A DNA stretch of 64,000 nucleotides from Dinoroseobacter sp049800835 (lineage in GTDB: Bacteria; Pseudomonadota; Alphaproteobacteria; Rhodobacterales; Rhodobacteraceae), in contig NZ_JBNAFU010000002.1 of assembly GCF_049800835.1 (NCBI RefSeq), positions 310,001 through 374,000 of the forward strand. The letters are read 5' to 3'. The notes beneath the pieces were generated by a model that worked only from the letters and a program-made list of their open reading frames with translations, ran no database searches and had not been told where the DNA came from. Positions 42,164-49,755 of this stretch are shown here, one piece after another (the first letter of the stretch is position 1; each line of letters starts with the position of its first letter). The position numbers were made by a program, and so were the translations under genes.

Positions 42164-42696
42164 GCGCACCGGATCTGACCACCGACGGGCAGAAAGCGAT
42201 CTGGGACGAGATCACGAAAGTCGGCGCGTTGAGCGTCCATGAGATCGCGCAGGTGACGGGATACTCCAACGCCTCGGTGCGCAGGTATCTCAGGAAGTGG
42301 GTGAAGGAGGGACATCTCGAGCGACGCGAGCGCGATGGTGTCACGCTCTGGCTTCGGTCCAACGGCGTCGCCCGTCCCAAGTCAGCGGCCCCGCAAACCC
42401 CGCAGGAGGCCATGTGGCGCATCCTGCGCATTCGCAAGGCCTTCGACCGCAATGACCTGCGCCTTGATCTGTCGCAGGCCGGGATCGAGGTCTCCGACAG
42501 CCTCATGGACGGGTTCATCCAAACGCTTCTGCGCGCGGGGTATCTGAAGGTCGAGATCCGGGCCAACCAGAGCCGTGTGGCACGCTACCGGCTGGCGCGA
42601 GACACCGGGCCGAAGCCGCCCAAGACCGCGCGCCGCGAGATCGTCATCGATGACAACACCGGCGACCTGATGCACGTGCAGGGGGTCGAGCTATGA
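42160..42696 (+). CDS. Winged-helix phage protein
   Basis: A 178-residue DNA-binding-like protein with two helix-turn-helix-like regions: LSVHEIAQVTGYSNASVRRYLRKWVKEG (about residues 24-51), and a second pattern around residues 85-130. Position after MuB suggests a regulator or host-takeover protein. It overlaps the neighbours by four bases on both sides. Confidence 0.6.
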   Translation: MSAPDLTTDGQKAIWDEITKVGALSVHEIAQVTGYSNASVRRYLRKWVKEGHLERRERDGVTLWLRSNGVARPKSAAPQTPQEAMWRILRIRKAFDRNDLRLDLSQAGIEVSDSLMDGFIQTLLRAGYLKVEIRANQSRVARYRLARDTGPKPPKTARREIVIDDNTGDLMHVQGVEL

Positions 42697-43079
42697 GCGA
42701 GCGGATGGAACGTGCCCTCGACGGATGGGGCCCGCAGCTTCCCGATTGGATCTTTGTCCTGGTGGAGCAGTGCGAGATCGCGAGCCAGAACAAGGTGGCC
42801 AAGCGGATCAGCTACACGCCCGCCGTGGTCAGTCAGGTGATCGGCAATTGCTATGCGGGCCAGATCGAGAACGTCGAGCAGCGTGTGCGCGCCGTGTTCA
42901 TGAACCCGGCCCACAACTGCCCCGCAATGCTCGAAGAGATCAGCGCCGAGACCTGCCTGCACTGGCAGCTCAAGGCCACGAAGCCCTTCCGCGCCGGACC
43001 GCCGCTGATGGTGCGGATGTATCGGGCCTGTCCGCGCTGCGCGCATTTCAAACAAGGAACATCCCATGCAGGTGATTGA
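42693..43079 (+). CDS. Helix-turn-helix phage protein with C-terminal CxxC
   Basis: A 128-residue protein: a helix-turn-helix-like segment (ASQNKVAKRISYTPAVVSQVIG) and a C-terminal YRACPRCAHF that could bind zinc together with C106-type residues. Common in prophages of this family as a presumed transcription factor. It overlaps the next gene by 14 bases. Confidence 0.6.
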   Translation: MSERMERALDGWGPQLPDWIFVLVEQCEIASQNKVAKRISYTPAVVSQVIGNCYAGQIENVEQRVRAVFMNPAHNCPAMLEEISAETCLHWQLKATKPFRAGPPLMVRMYRACPRCAHFKQGTSHAGD

Positions 43080-43317
43080 GGATCTGAAGGCCGCAGCGGA
43101 TGCGTGTCTTGACGAAGAGGCTCTGACGGAGCTGGCGGTAACCTTGGCAGTTGAGGCTGCCAATCACGAACAGTTGCATCGTGCATTGTTCGGAGCCGTC
43201 GCAGCCCTGATTTCCGCCCCGGAATACACCGACGAAGAGAGCAGCAAGATGCTGGACGGCATATCGACCGCAGTGTCCAAGTGGAGGGCTATCGAAGCAG
43301 CCGGAGGCACCGCATGA
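43066..43317 (+). CDS. Hypothetical phage protein
   Basis: An 83-residue helical acidic protein (MQVIEDLKAAADACLDEEAL), no motif recognised. CAAGGAACATCCC precedes the ATG. It is tightly packed between neighbours, with overlaps. Confidence 0.5.
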   Translation: MQVIEDLKAAADACLDEEALTELAVTLAVEAANHEQLHRALFGAVAALISAPEYTDEESSKMLDGISTAVSKWRAIEAAGGTA

Positions 43318-43637
43318 GCCCGCTTGCTCCGATACTCGATCCGGTCGAGGTGACCGTGCTGCGCGAAGAGGTGCGCAAGAGGTTGCATCTTGCCGTGGCG
43401 CAGCGTGGTGGCGTGGCCGCTCAGTTTGCGCGTCGCGGCGGGGTCAGCGAGCAGTTGCTCTGGCAGGCCATGCGCGACGAGGGCTTCTCGTCGCCCCGAG
43501 CTGACACCATGGCCGGGCTCTGCCTTGGCAACAACGTCGCGCCGAGCTGGCTGCTGTTGGGCGTCGGGCCCATCGCGCTGGACCACGTCTGGCGTCCGTG
43601 CCCGGTCTGCGTCCCCCGGCTGGAGGGCGTGGCATGA
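43314..43637 (+). CDS. Helix-turn-helix-like phage protein
   Basis: A 107-residue protein with a Cro-like pattern, AVAQRGGVAAQFARRGGVSEQLLWQAM, and a C-terminal PCPVC pair. The start at 43314 overlaps the previous stop (ATGA). Probably a small regulator; the target is unknown. Confidence 0.5.
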   Translation: MSPLAPILDPVEVTVLREEVRKRLHLAVAQRGGVAAQFARRGGVSEQLLWQAMRDEGFSSPRADTMAGLCLGNNVAPSWLLLGVGPIALDHVWRPCPVCVPRLEGVA

Positions 43638-43849
43638 GCAGGTTTTCCGCCGATCAGATGTGCGAGCTTGCCGACGAGGCGATCGCGTCGATCGACAAGC
43701 GGGGCCGTCGCGGCACCTCGCTTGTCACCTACGACCAGATCGAGGCGATGGCCTGCCTGATCGTCGCCCTGCGCGACGAGGTGCAGCGGCTGCAGCCGGT
43801 CTGGGACGAAGACCCCAACGAACAAACCGAGGAGAGCACAGATGACTGA
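43634..43849 (+). CDS. Hypothetical phage protein
   Basis: A 71-residue acidic helical protein (MSRFSADQMCELADEAIASI). The ATG overlaps the previous stop, and the 3' end overlaps the DUF3164 gene by eight bases. No motif recognised. Confidence 0.5.
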   Translation: MSRFSADQMCELADEAIASIDKRGRRGTSLVTYDQIEAMACLIVALRDEVQRLQPVWDEDPNEQTEESTDD

Positions 43850-44489
43850 GAAACCCGGTCGTATGATCCACAACGGCGAGGAATACATCGCTGACGCACA
43901 CGGTGGCATGATGCCGGTTCGCCTGGTCAAGCCCCAAGACCTGCTGGAGGACGAGGTTGTCCGCAAGATCATGGGCTACGCCGAGGAGCTGAGCGCGCAG
44001 GTCGCGCGGTTCAAGGGCCACACGTTCGACGACATCGGCGGCTTCGACGCGCTTCTGGCGCAGGAGTATGGCGCGAGCAAAGGCGGGGCCAAGGGCAACA
44101 AGACGCTGATGTCCCATGACGGGCTGATGAAGGTCTCGGTTCAGGTGCAGGATCACATTGATTTCGGGCCGCAGCTCCAGATCGCCAAGTCCCTGATCGA
44201 CGAATGCCTGAACGAATGGTCCGCCGACAGTCGCCCCGAGATCCGCGCGATCGTGACCCGCGCGTTCAACACCGACAAGGAAGGTCAGATCAACCGCGCC
44301 GAGATCTTCATGCTGTTGCGGCTGGAGATCGCCGACAGGCGCTGGCAGGAGGCCATGCGCGCAATCCGGGATGCCATGCGCGTGGTGGCGACCAAGACCT
44401 ACGTGCGGTTCTACCGCCGCCCAGTGCAGGACGCGCCCTGGGAGGCTGTGACGATCGATATGGCGAAGGCCAAGGAGGTGGCGTCATGA
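43842..44489 (+). CDS. DUF3164 family phage protein
   Basis: A 215-residue protein of the DUF3164 family found in Mu-like phages between the transposition module and GemA. Typical pieces are IADAHGGMMPVRLVKP and LSHDGLMKV-like MSHDGLMKVSVQ, with VTRAFNTDKEGQINRAEIF and RVVATKTYVRFYRR. The function is unknown. GAGGAGAGCACAG precedes the ATG. Confidence 0.85.
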   Translation: MTEKPGRMIHNGEEYIADAHGGMMPVRLVKPQDLLEDEVVRKIMGYAEELSAQVARFKGHTFDDIGGFDALLAQEYGASKGGAKGNKTLMSHDGLMKVSVQVQDHIDFGPQLQIAKSLIDECLNEWSADSRPEIRAIVTRAFNTDKEGQINRAEIFMLLRLEIADRRWQEAMRAIRDAMRVVATKTYVRFYRRPVQDAPWEAVTIDMAKAKEVAS

Positions 44490-45220
44490 GCTTCTACGCA
44501 ATCGAAGACGACGAGCACGGTGCGGTCGTGATGGAGATCAAGCAGGTGCGCATCGCCAAGTTCGAGCTGCGAACGCACGCCGAGCTGTTCGTGAAGGCGC
44601 TGCAGGACAAGGAACCTCAACCCCCGATGGAGGTGTCGGGTCTGGTAATGACGCAAACGCAGGAGGGTGCTGCGATCAGCAAGGACCCTGCGGCCGCACC
44701 GCCCCCGTCGCTCGAAGAGATCGCGACGGATGTCGAAGGCAGGACAGCGGCGGCGGCTGTGCTGAAAGAGGCACGCGAACGCCGCTCTCCCCCGTCGCTC
44801 CCGGTAGTGCCAAAGGGCGCAGAAGCCGTCCCTGTCGAACAGATGGCGGACCCCAGCCGCCCGAAGGCCAAGGTCGTGGACAGCGAGGAGGCCGCCTACA
44901 AGACGGCAATGTCGCGCCTCGAGAATGGCGAGAAGTGCGCTGAGGTGGCCGACGACATGGGCCTGCCCTTTGGCAGGCTGCGCGCAAAGTGGGCGTCTCG
45001 AAAGCGGCTGCAGGCCAAGGCCGTGGCAGAGCGCCCGGACAAGGTGGCGCGCAAACCAGCCAAATGGACCGACGAGCTGGAGCTGGAGCTGCTCTGCACC
45101 AATGGCGACGCCGAGAAGATCACCGCCTTCGCCGACACCAATGGAATAGCCCGCCCGATCGTTCAGGCGAAATTCGACGCGATGATCAAGGACACCGAGA
45201 ACGCGTTGGGGCAGGACTGA
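44486..45220 (+). CDS. Phage protein with helix-turn-helix-like repeats
   Basis: A 244-residue protein. The N-terminal 50 residues form a short alpha/beta unit; a disordered Pro/Ala/Glu-rich linker follows (about 60-130); the C-terminal part has repeated MADD-like pieces (TAMSRLENGEKCAEVADDMGLPFGRLRAKWAS) resembling a homeodomain-like helix-turn-helix. Possible regulator; not recognised further. AAGGAGGTGGCGTC precedes its start. Confidence 0.5.
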   Translation: MSFYAIEDDEHGAVVMEIKQVRIAKFELRTHAELFVKALQDKEPQPPMEVSGLVMTQTQEGAAISKDPAAAPPPSLEEIATDVEGRTAAAAVLKEARERRSPPSLPVVPKGAEAVPVEQMADPSRPKAKVVDSEEAAYKTAMSRLENGEKCAEVADDMGLPFGRLRAKWASRKRLQAKAVAERPDKVARKPAKWTDELELELLCTNGDAEKITAFADTNGIARPIVQAKFDAMIKDTENALGQD

Positions 45221-45231
45221 TGGGGAGCCAC

Positions 45232-45525
45232 TCAGCCTTGCTCGCGCGCGGCGCTCATAGCCTCTCGGATAGTGCGGTTCATGTCGGCCTCGCACGCATC
45301 GATCATTGCGTCGATCAGCGCAAACTCTCGGGTCGGATCGACGTCCCCGGCCACGCCAGCGGTCAGCCCGTCGAGAGCGGCCCCGTAGTAGTTGGCGACA
45401 GGTTCAGCGAAGAGTTCGGGGTCTTGAAGAAACACCCCGATGACAAGGCAGCTCTTGTCCAGCAAGTCTTCGGCCAGGGCGGTGGTCGGCATCAAAAGGG
45501 CCAGAGCGATCAAAAAGGTCTTCAT
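45232..45525 (-). CDS. Exported protein on the opposite strand (phage moron candidate)
   Basis: A 97-residue protein with a signal peptide (MKTFLIALALLMPTTALA, cleaved after ALA) and two cysteines in the mature part (DKSCLV, IDACEAD), which could form a disulfide in the periplasm. It is the only leftward gene after the repressor and has its own ribosome-binding site, GAAGGAG. Such isolated genes are often expressed in the lysogen. No family recognised. Confidence 0.7.
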   Translation of the reverse strand: MKTFLIALALLMPTTALAEDLLDKSCLVIGVFLQDPELFAEPVANYYGAALDGLTAGVAGDVDPTREFALIDAMIDACEADMNRTIREAMSAAREQG

Positions 45526-45593
45526 GAAAAATCTCCTTCGCCTTTAAAGGTGGTGGGTGCGGCCGGTTTTTGCAATCCCTTCGGTGCACTCCA

Positions 45594-46046
45594 ATGAGCG
45601 CCCTGCGCCGCAAGATCTTCGTCGGGTGCCGGGAGCTGAGGCTGGACGATGACACGCGCCGCGAGCTGCAGTTGCAGGTCACCGGCAAGGCGTCCCTGTC
45701 GGACATGACCGAGCCCGAGTTGAAGAAGGTCGTCAAGGAGCTCGAAAAACGGGGCTTCAAGCCCGTTTCAAAGGGCCGCAAATACCGGCCCGCGCCGCGC
45801 GCGGACCTGCGGCTCTGTCACAAGCTCTGGGGCCTCTTGGGGGAGGCAGGGGCGCTGGATCAGCCGGGACGAGCCGGGCTCAACGCCTTCGTGCGCAAGC
45901 AGTTCGGCGATGCCTGGTCCAGCGTGCCTGCGGATATCGACATGTTGCGCGACGCCGAGCAGATCAATGCGATCGTGCAGGCGCTGATGGCGATGTGTCG
46001 CCGCCATAATGTGCCGGGCTATGACGAAGGGCGGATGCGCCGATGA
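45594..46046 (+). CDS. gemA: GemA-type phage regulatory protein (DUF1018)
   Basis: A 150-residue protein of the GemA/gp16 family of Mu-like phages. In Mu, gemA affects host DNA supercoiling and gene expression. Family features are MSALRRKIFVGCRELRLDDD and the SDMTEPELKKVVKELEKRGF block, then the C-terminal KLWGLLGEAG domain. It starts at ATG 45594. Confidence 0.85.
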   Translation: MSALRRKIFVGCRELRLDDDTRRELQLQVTGKASLSDMTEPELKKVVKELEKRGFKPVSKGRKYRPAPRADLRLCHKLWGLLGEAGALDQPGRAGLNAFVRKQFGDAWSSVPADIDMLRDAEQINAIVQALMAMCRRHNVPGYDEGRMRR

Positions 46047-46303
46047 AGAAGCCCCGCAGCCGCGTCACCGATCATACCCTGGTCAAGTATGTCGAGCTTG
46101 TCGAAGGCTTGAGCCTGGACGAGATGCGCGCGCACATTGCGAAGCTCGTCGAAACAGGGGTCGAGGAGAAGGCGACGGGCGTTCGCGTGGGCAAGTTCAT
46201 CTACCGTCTTTCTGGAAACCGGGTGGTCGATATCTACCCCGCCTCCCTCCCGAACAAACGCACCGGCTGCGTCAAGCATCCCAAGGTCGACCGCGATGCT
46301 TGA
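46043..46303 (+). CDS. Hypothetical phage protein
   Basis: An 86-residue basic protein (MKKPRSRVTDHTLVKYVELV, then GKFIYRLSGNRVVDIYP). It overlaps gemA by four bases and the Mor-like gene by eight. Not recognised. Confidence 0.5.
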   Translation: MKKPRSRVTDHTLVKYVELVEGLSLDEMRAHIAKLVETGVEEKATGVRVGKFIYRLSGNRVVDIYPASLPNKRTGCVKHPKVDRDA

Positions 46304-46673
46304 AGGCGTCGCGGGCGAGATCGAAGGCGTGATCGGGCTGGAGAGCGCGCTGCGTCTCTTCGACGTGGTCGGCGGTCTCGACATCGACATCCCCAAGGCC
46401 CCGCACGGCTCCAAGCTCGCCCAGATCATCGGCGAGGATGATTGCCTGCGCATGATCGCCTATTTCGGGCACGGGCGTCTGAGTGTGCCCATGGGGCCCG
46501 ACAAGGGGCTGAAGGGGCGGCGCAGGAAAGGCTATCGCATGCTGCGCGACGGTGCTACGCATACCGACGTGGCCCGCGCCTGCGACGTGCACCTGCGGTC
46601 TGTCGCCAATTGGGCGCGCGAGCTTAGATCCACGGACAGCTCCCCGGACCAGCTCCCCCTCGACCTCCCCTGA
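46296..46673 (+). CDS. mor: Mor-family middle/late transcription activator
   Basis: A 125-residue DNA-binding protein of the Mor/C family of Mu. The N-terminal dimerisation part (IGLESALRLFDVVGGLDIDIPKA, then IIGEDDCLRMIAYFGHGRLSVP) shows the family's two related beta-strand units; the C-terminal helix-turn-helix is MLRDGATHTDVARACDVHLRSVANWA. It should switch on lysis and morphogenesis genes. Its stop codon lies inside a 20-bp palindrome that recurs before the head genes, a likely binding site. Confidence 0.85.
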   Translation: MLEGVAGEIEGVIGLESALRLFDVVGGLDIDIPKAPHGSKLAQIIGEDDCLRMIAYFGHGRLSVPMGPDKGLKGRRRKGYRMLRDGATHTDVARACDVHLRSVANWARELRSTDSSPDQLPLDLP

Positions 46674-46686
46674 AACCTTTCAGGGG
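46667..46686. promoter_or_regulatory. 20-bp palindrome, copy 1 (late promoter site candidate)
   Basis: CCCCTGAAACCTTTCAGGGG, perfect arms around a CC centre. It overlaps the stop of the Mor-like gene and lies 54 bases before the endolysin start. It is identical to 55829-55848. Confidence 0.7.
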
Positions 46687-46739
46687 GTATTCCCTGAACC
46701 GGCTGCGGCAATCTCCCGAAAAAATGGAGCTTGCCCCCA

Positions 46740-47648
46740 ATGCCCGACATCCCGAAAACCGTTCCCGGTATCCCGTTTCGTGAGGCCAACAATATCGGCG
46801 GCCTGATCGTGCCGGAGATCGTGGTGATCCACGACACCGCGTCGCGGATCGAGAAGGGCAATGCCGCCCGCTACCTGCGCAACAACAGCGCACCTGTCAG
46901 TGTCCACTTCGTGATCGAGCGGGACGGGTCTGTGGAGCAACAGGTCCCGCTTTACAACGAGGCCTGGCACGCGGGCCGGTCGCACTACCACGGGCGCGAC
47001 GGGGTCAACGAGTTTTCCATCGGGATCGAGCTGGTCAATCCCGGCCGCATGACCGACGCGGGATCTGACGCGGCGCGGACTTGGTTTGGTGAGCCGGTGC
47101 TGAAGAGCGGCCCGCCGCACGAACGCGCCATTTTCGCCGAAACACACGAACACGGCTCTGGTTGGTGGATGGGCTACCCGCAGGCGCAGCTCGACGCCCT
47201 GATCGATCTGCTGGAGCGGCTGTTCGTCATGATCCCCGGCCTGCACGATATTCGCGGGCACTGGTACATCTCGCCCGGCCGCAAGGTGGACCCAAACCCG
47301 CTCTTCCCGATGGAGCAGATCCGCACGCGCATCCTTGGCCGCGATCGGGCTGACGCCGAACCCGAGGTGGACGAGGGCAAGAACGTCTGGCTGTTCGAGG
47401 AAGACTATGACGAGCCTATGGTCCAGATCGAACTGGGCCAGATCATGCGCGACGACAAACTCAACATGCGCCGCTGGCCGTCCTTCAATCCGAACGTGAT
47501 TGCGCAGATCCCCGACGGCGCGGTCGTGCCCGTCACCCGGCAAGGACTGTTCGACGGGCGGAGCTGGCTGCGCGTTACCTATGCCGGGCAGGAGGGATGG
47601 ATCGTGGCGCGCTACACCGCGCCGATCCGCGTGGAGGAAGTGTCTTGA
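46740..47648 (+). CDS. Endolysin: N-acetylmuramoyl-L-alanine amidase with C-terminal SH3-like domain
   Basis: A 302-residue lysin. The Amidase_2 domain (about residues 25-190) has zinc ligands H in VVIHDTAS, H in EAWHAGRS and the HWYISPGRKVDPNP block. An SH3b-like cell-wall-binding part lies at about 215-300 (LNMRRWPSFNPNVIAQIPDG, WLRVTYAGQEGWIVARY). There is no signal peptide, so export should need the holin. It is the first gene after the palindrome and begins the lysis cassette. ATGGAGC is the ribosome-binding region. Confidence 0.9.
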   Translation: MPDIPKTVPGIPFREANNIGGLIVPEIVVIHDTASRIEKGNAARYLRNNSAPVSVHFVIERDGSVEQQVPLYNEAWHAGRSHYHGRDGVNEFSIGIELVNPGRMTDAGSDAARTWFGEPVLKSGPPHERAIFAETHEHGSGWWMGYPQAQLDALIDLLERLFVMIPGLHDIRGHWYISPGRKVDPNPLFPMEQIRTRILGRDRADAEPEVDEGKNVWLFEEDYDEPMVQIELGQIMRDDKLNMRRWPSFNPNVIAQIPDGAVVPVTRQGLFDGRSWLRVTYAGQEGWIVARYTAPIRVEEVS

Positions 47649-47745
47649 ACGGCGGGGCCGACGGCGTGGTCGTTGCCGTGAGCTGGCGGCAGATGTGGGG
47701 GCATCTCAGACGCCGGGGGGGTTTTGCCCTCGCCCCGCCGTTCAA
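47645..47745 (+). other. Branched RNA fold between endolysin and holin genes
   Basis: Perfect 13-bp outer stem TTGAACGGCGGGG (47645-47657) / CCCCGCCGTTCAA (47733-47745). Inside are CGGCGT/ACGCCG (47662-47667 with 47710-47715), GCCG/CGGC (47675-47678 with 47687-47690) and AGATG/CATCT (47691-47695 with 47702-47706). It overlaps the mini-gene. Confidence 0.45.
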
Positions 47746-47776
47746 GGCAATTCGAGCAAAAGGAGATCGCCCGTGA
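47645..47776 (+). CDS. 43-codon mini-gene in the lysis cassette, TTG start
   Basis: An unlisted short frame beginning with TTG 47645 (first residues MNGGADGVVVAVSWRQMWG) and ending with TGA at 47774-47776. GGAGG at 47633-47637 lies seven bases upstream. The start overlaps the endolysin stop (TTGA) and the end overlaps the holin start (GTGA). The product is basic (HLRRRGG, KAIRAKGDR) with a weakly hydrophobic N-terminus. A lysis role is only a guess. Confidence 0.45.
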   Translation: MNGGADGVVVAVSWRQMWGHLRRRGGFALAPPFKAIRAKGDRP

Positions 47777-48303
47777 GCGACAGGTTCCAGAAGCTGAAAG
47801 AGATCCTGGGCGCGGTCGCGCCAACCGTGGCGACTGCACTCGGCGGGCCGCTGGCCGGGCTCGCCACCAAGGCCGTAGCCGAGAAGCTGACCGGCAACCC
47901 CGATGCGTCGGAGGAAGACCTTGTCGCCGCGATCAGCAGCGGCGAGGACCTGATCAAGCTGAAGGAGCTCGAGCTGGAGTTCAAAACGCAGCTCCAGAAC
48001 GCGGGTATAAAGCTGGAGGAGATCGCCGCCGAAGACCGTGACAGCGCGCGCAGGCGCGAAGTCGAAACCGGTGACCGGACGCCAGCGATCCTCGGCGCGG
48101 TGATCCTCGCGGGTTTCTTCGGGGTTCTCGGGCTCTTGTTCTTCCAGGGCCTGCCCGAGGCCGGGGGCGAGATCGTCGTCGGTGTCATCGGTATCCTGGG
48201 CGGTCTGTGCGCACAGGTCGGCAACTATTTCTTCGGCTCGAGCGCCGGGTCGAAGTCCAAGAACGCGATCATCGCGGATCTTAAGGGAAAGGTGGCCGCA
48301 TGA
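47773..48303 (+). CDS. Holin of the 3TM (gene-transfer-agent-like) type
   Basis: A 176-residue membrane protein beginning with GTG after AAGGAG. The N-terminal 100 residues are amphipathic/charged helices (MSDRFQKLKEILGAVAPTVATALGG, KLKELELEFKTQLQ); two strong membrane segments follow (TPAILGAVILAGFFGVLGLLFF and GEIVVGVIGILGGLCAQVGNYFF). This plan matches the holin_3TM family named for release of gene transfer agents in Rhodobacter. Should let the endolysin through the inner membrane. Confidence 0.75.
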   Translation: MSDRFQKLKEILGAVAPTVATALGGPLAGLATKAVAEKLTGNPDASEEDLVAAISSGEDLIKLKELELEFKTQLQNAGIKLEEIAAEDRDSARRREVETGDRTPAILGAVILAGFFGVLGLLFFQGLPEAGGEIVVGVIGILGGLCAQVGNYFFGSSAGSKSKNAIIADLKGKVAA

Positions 48304-48623
48304 AAAAGCCAAACCTGATCGATACGCTGATCATCGGGGCGCTCGTCTTGATCACGGCCTGCGTGATCATGACCGCGCGTGCCTACGCCCTGGTGCCGTG
48401 CACCAACCGGGAGGCGGTCGTGGAGCGCCTGACGACCGTCTATGGCGAGATGCAGGTCGCCACGGGCATTGCTGCGAACGGCAGCGCCTTTGAAGTGTTC
48501 GTCTCGCCCTCCGGGACCTGGACGGTTTTCACCAGCTCGGGAGAGGGTAGCGCCTGCATGCTGGCCTCCGGCACGGACTGGTCGCGGTTCGGGATCGTGC
48601 CTGAAGACCCGGAGGCGCACTGA
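48300..48623 (+). CDS. Small membrane-anchored or exported protein in the lysis cassette
   Basis: A 107-residue protein with an N-terminal membrane segment (IDTLIIGALVLITACVIMTARAYA) that could be an anchor or a signal, then a conserved domain of the roseobacter type (PCTNREAVVERLTTVYGEM, EVFVSPSGTWTVFTSS, GSACMLASGTDW) with paired cysteines. The function is unknown; position suggests a spanin-like or accessory lysis role. It overlaps its neighbours. Confidence 0.6.
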   Translation: MKKPNLIDTLIIGALVLITACVIMTARAYALVPCTNREAVVERLTTVYGEMQVATGIAANGSAFEVFVSPSGTWTVFTSSGEGSACMLASGTDWSRFGIVPEDPEAH

Positions 48624-49027
48624 TGGACATGGGCTATAACGGGCTTACCGTCGCCAGTCATACCGTGATGGTGATGCTCCTGATCCTGATCGCGGCGCGT
48701 GGATTGCACGGTCTCAGCACGATCCGCGTGGACCGACATGTCCTTGACCGAATGGGGGTCGCGCTGGCGATCGCCTGCCTGGCGATCGGGATCGAGCGTG
48801 CCTACTACGTCATGGCCCGCCTGCTCGCGCGCTACGGCGAGGATCTCTGGCAAGCGCACCCGTTGCCCGAGGTTTTGAGCCTCGTGATGTCGCTTGGGCT
48901 TTACGGGCTGATGGTGCCGATCATGCTCCACACGTTCGAGACCCGGAATGCCGCCATCCGGCGGATCTGCCTCGAGCTGAGTGGTCTCGGCCTGCTCTGG
49001 CTTGGTCTTGCGTGGGCGCTGTTCTAA
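48623..49027 (+). CDS. Polytopic membrane protein
   Basis: A 134-residue protein with about four hydrophobic segments (SHTVMVMLLILIAARGL; VALAIACLAIGI; VLSLVMSLGLYGLMVPIML; LSGLGLLWLGLAWALF). It could be an antiholin or a second holin. Its start overlaps the previous stop by one base (TGATG). Confidence 0.55.
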   Translation: MDMGYNGLTVASHTVMVMLLILIAARGLHGLSTIRVDRHVLDRMGVALAIACLAIGIERAYYVMARLLARYGEDLWQAHPLPEVLSLVMSLGLYGLMVPIMLHTFETRNAAIRRICLELSGLGLLWLGLAWALF

Positions 49028-49455
49028 TGGAAGTGCTGGACTGGCTGAAAGCAACCGAGCTGCTGGTCGGGCTGGTGCTGACCTTCTTTGGCGGGGGCGT
49101 GGGCGCGATCTTCTGGATACAGCGCCGCATCAAGGCGAGCGCGCAGGAAACGCAAGCCGAGCTCAAGGAGCCTCTGAACGAGAATGGCCGCCGTATCGCC
49201 GAGATCAAGGTGAATATGGATCGCCTGACCGGGGAGGTCAGCGCGCTCGACAGTCGGCTGAAGGTGGTCGAGAGCGACGTTCGCCAAGCGCCCAGCAAGG
49301 ACGATGTTCACCAGCTCGAACTGCAGCTTGCGGGCATGTCCGGTGCCCTGCGCGAGCTGGGCGCAGACATGCGCGGGACCAAGGACCTGCTCGGCAGCGT
49401 CAAGGCCGCGCTCGACCGTCAGGAACAGTTTCTTCTGAACAAGGGTGGGACATGA
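49027..49455 (+). CDS. DUF2730 family phage membrane protein
   Basis: A 142-residue protein with one N-terminal membrane span (LLVGLVLTFFGGGVGAIFWI) and a long coiled coil (NMDRLTGEVSALDSRLKVVESDV). This is the DUF2730 plan seen in Mu-like phages just before the terminase genes. The role is unknown. Start taken at ATG 49027. Confidence 0.75.
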   Translation: MEVLDWLKATELLVGLVLTFFGGGVGAIFWIQRRIKASAQETQAELKEPLNENGRRIAEIKVNMDRLTGEVSALDSRLKVVESDVRQAPSKDDVHQLELQLAGMSGALRELGADMRGTKDLLGSVKAALDRQEQFLLNKGGT

Positions 49456-49754
49456 CCAGCTACCTTGACCACATGCGCCAGCATGCCCGCATTGCGATCC
49501 TGCGGTTTCTGGAAGGCGCGCCCAGCTACACCAGCAACGCCTCGATGCTGGCCGGGCTGCTGCCCCAGGTGGGGATCAGCTACACCCGCGACCAGATCGT
49601 TGGCGAGCTGACATGGCTGGAGGAGCAGGGGCTCGTTTCGACCAAGACGCATTCGGACGATTTCGTGATCGCGACGGCCACGCAGCGCGGTGTCGAGGTC
49701 GCCACCGGGGTCGCAACCTATCCCGGTGTGCAGCGCCCGCGACCGGGGAGCTGA
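49452..49754 (+). CDS. VpaChn25_0724-family winged-helix phage protein
   Basis: A 100-residue ArsR-like winged-helix protein (HARIAILRFLEGAPSYTSNASML, then QIVGELTWLEEQGLVSTK, and the C-terminal GVATYPGVQRPRPG). This matches the conserved protein of Mu-like phages located before DUF3486. Probable DNA-binding; role unknown. Confidence 0.78.
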   Translation: MTSYLDHMRQHARIAILRFLEGAPSYTSNASMLAGLLPQVGISYTRDQIVGELTWLEEQGLVSTKTHSDDFVIATATQRGVEVATGVATYPGVQRPRPGS

Positions 49755-49755
49755 C

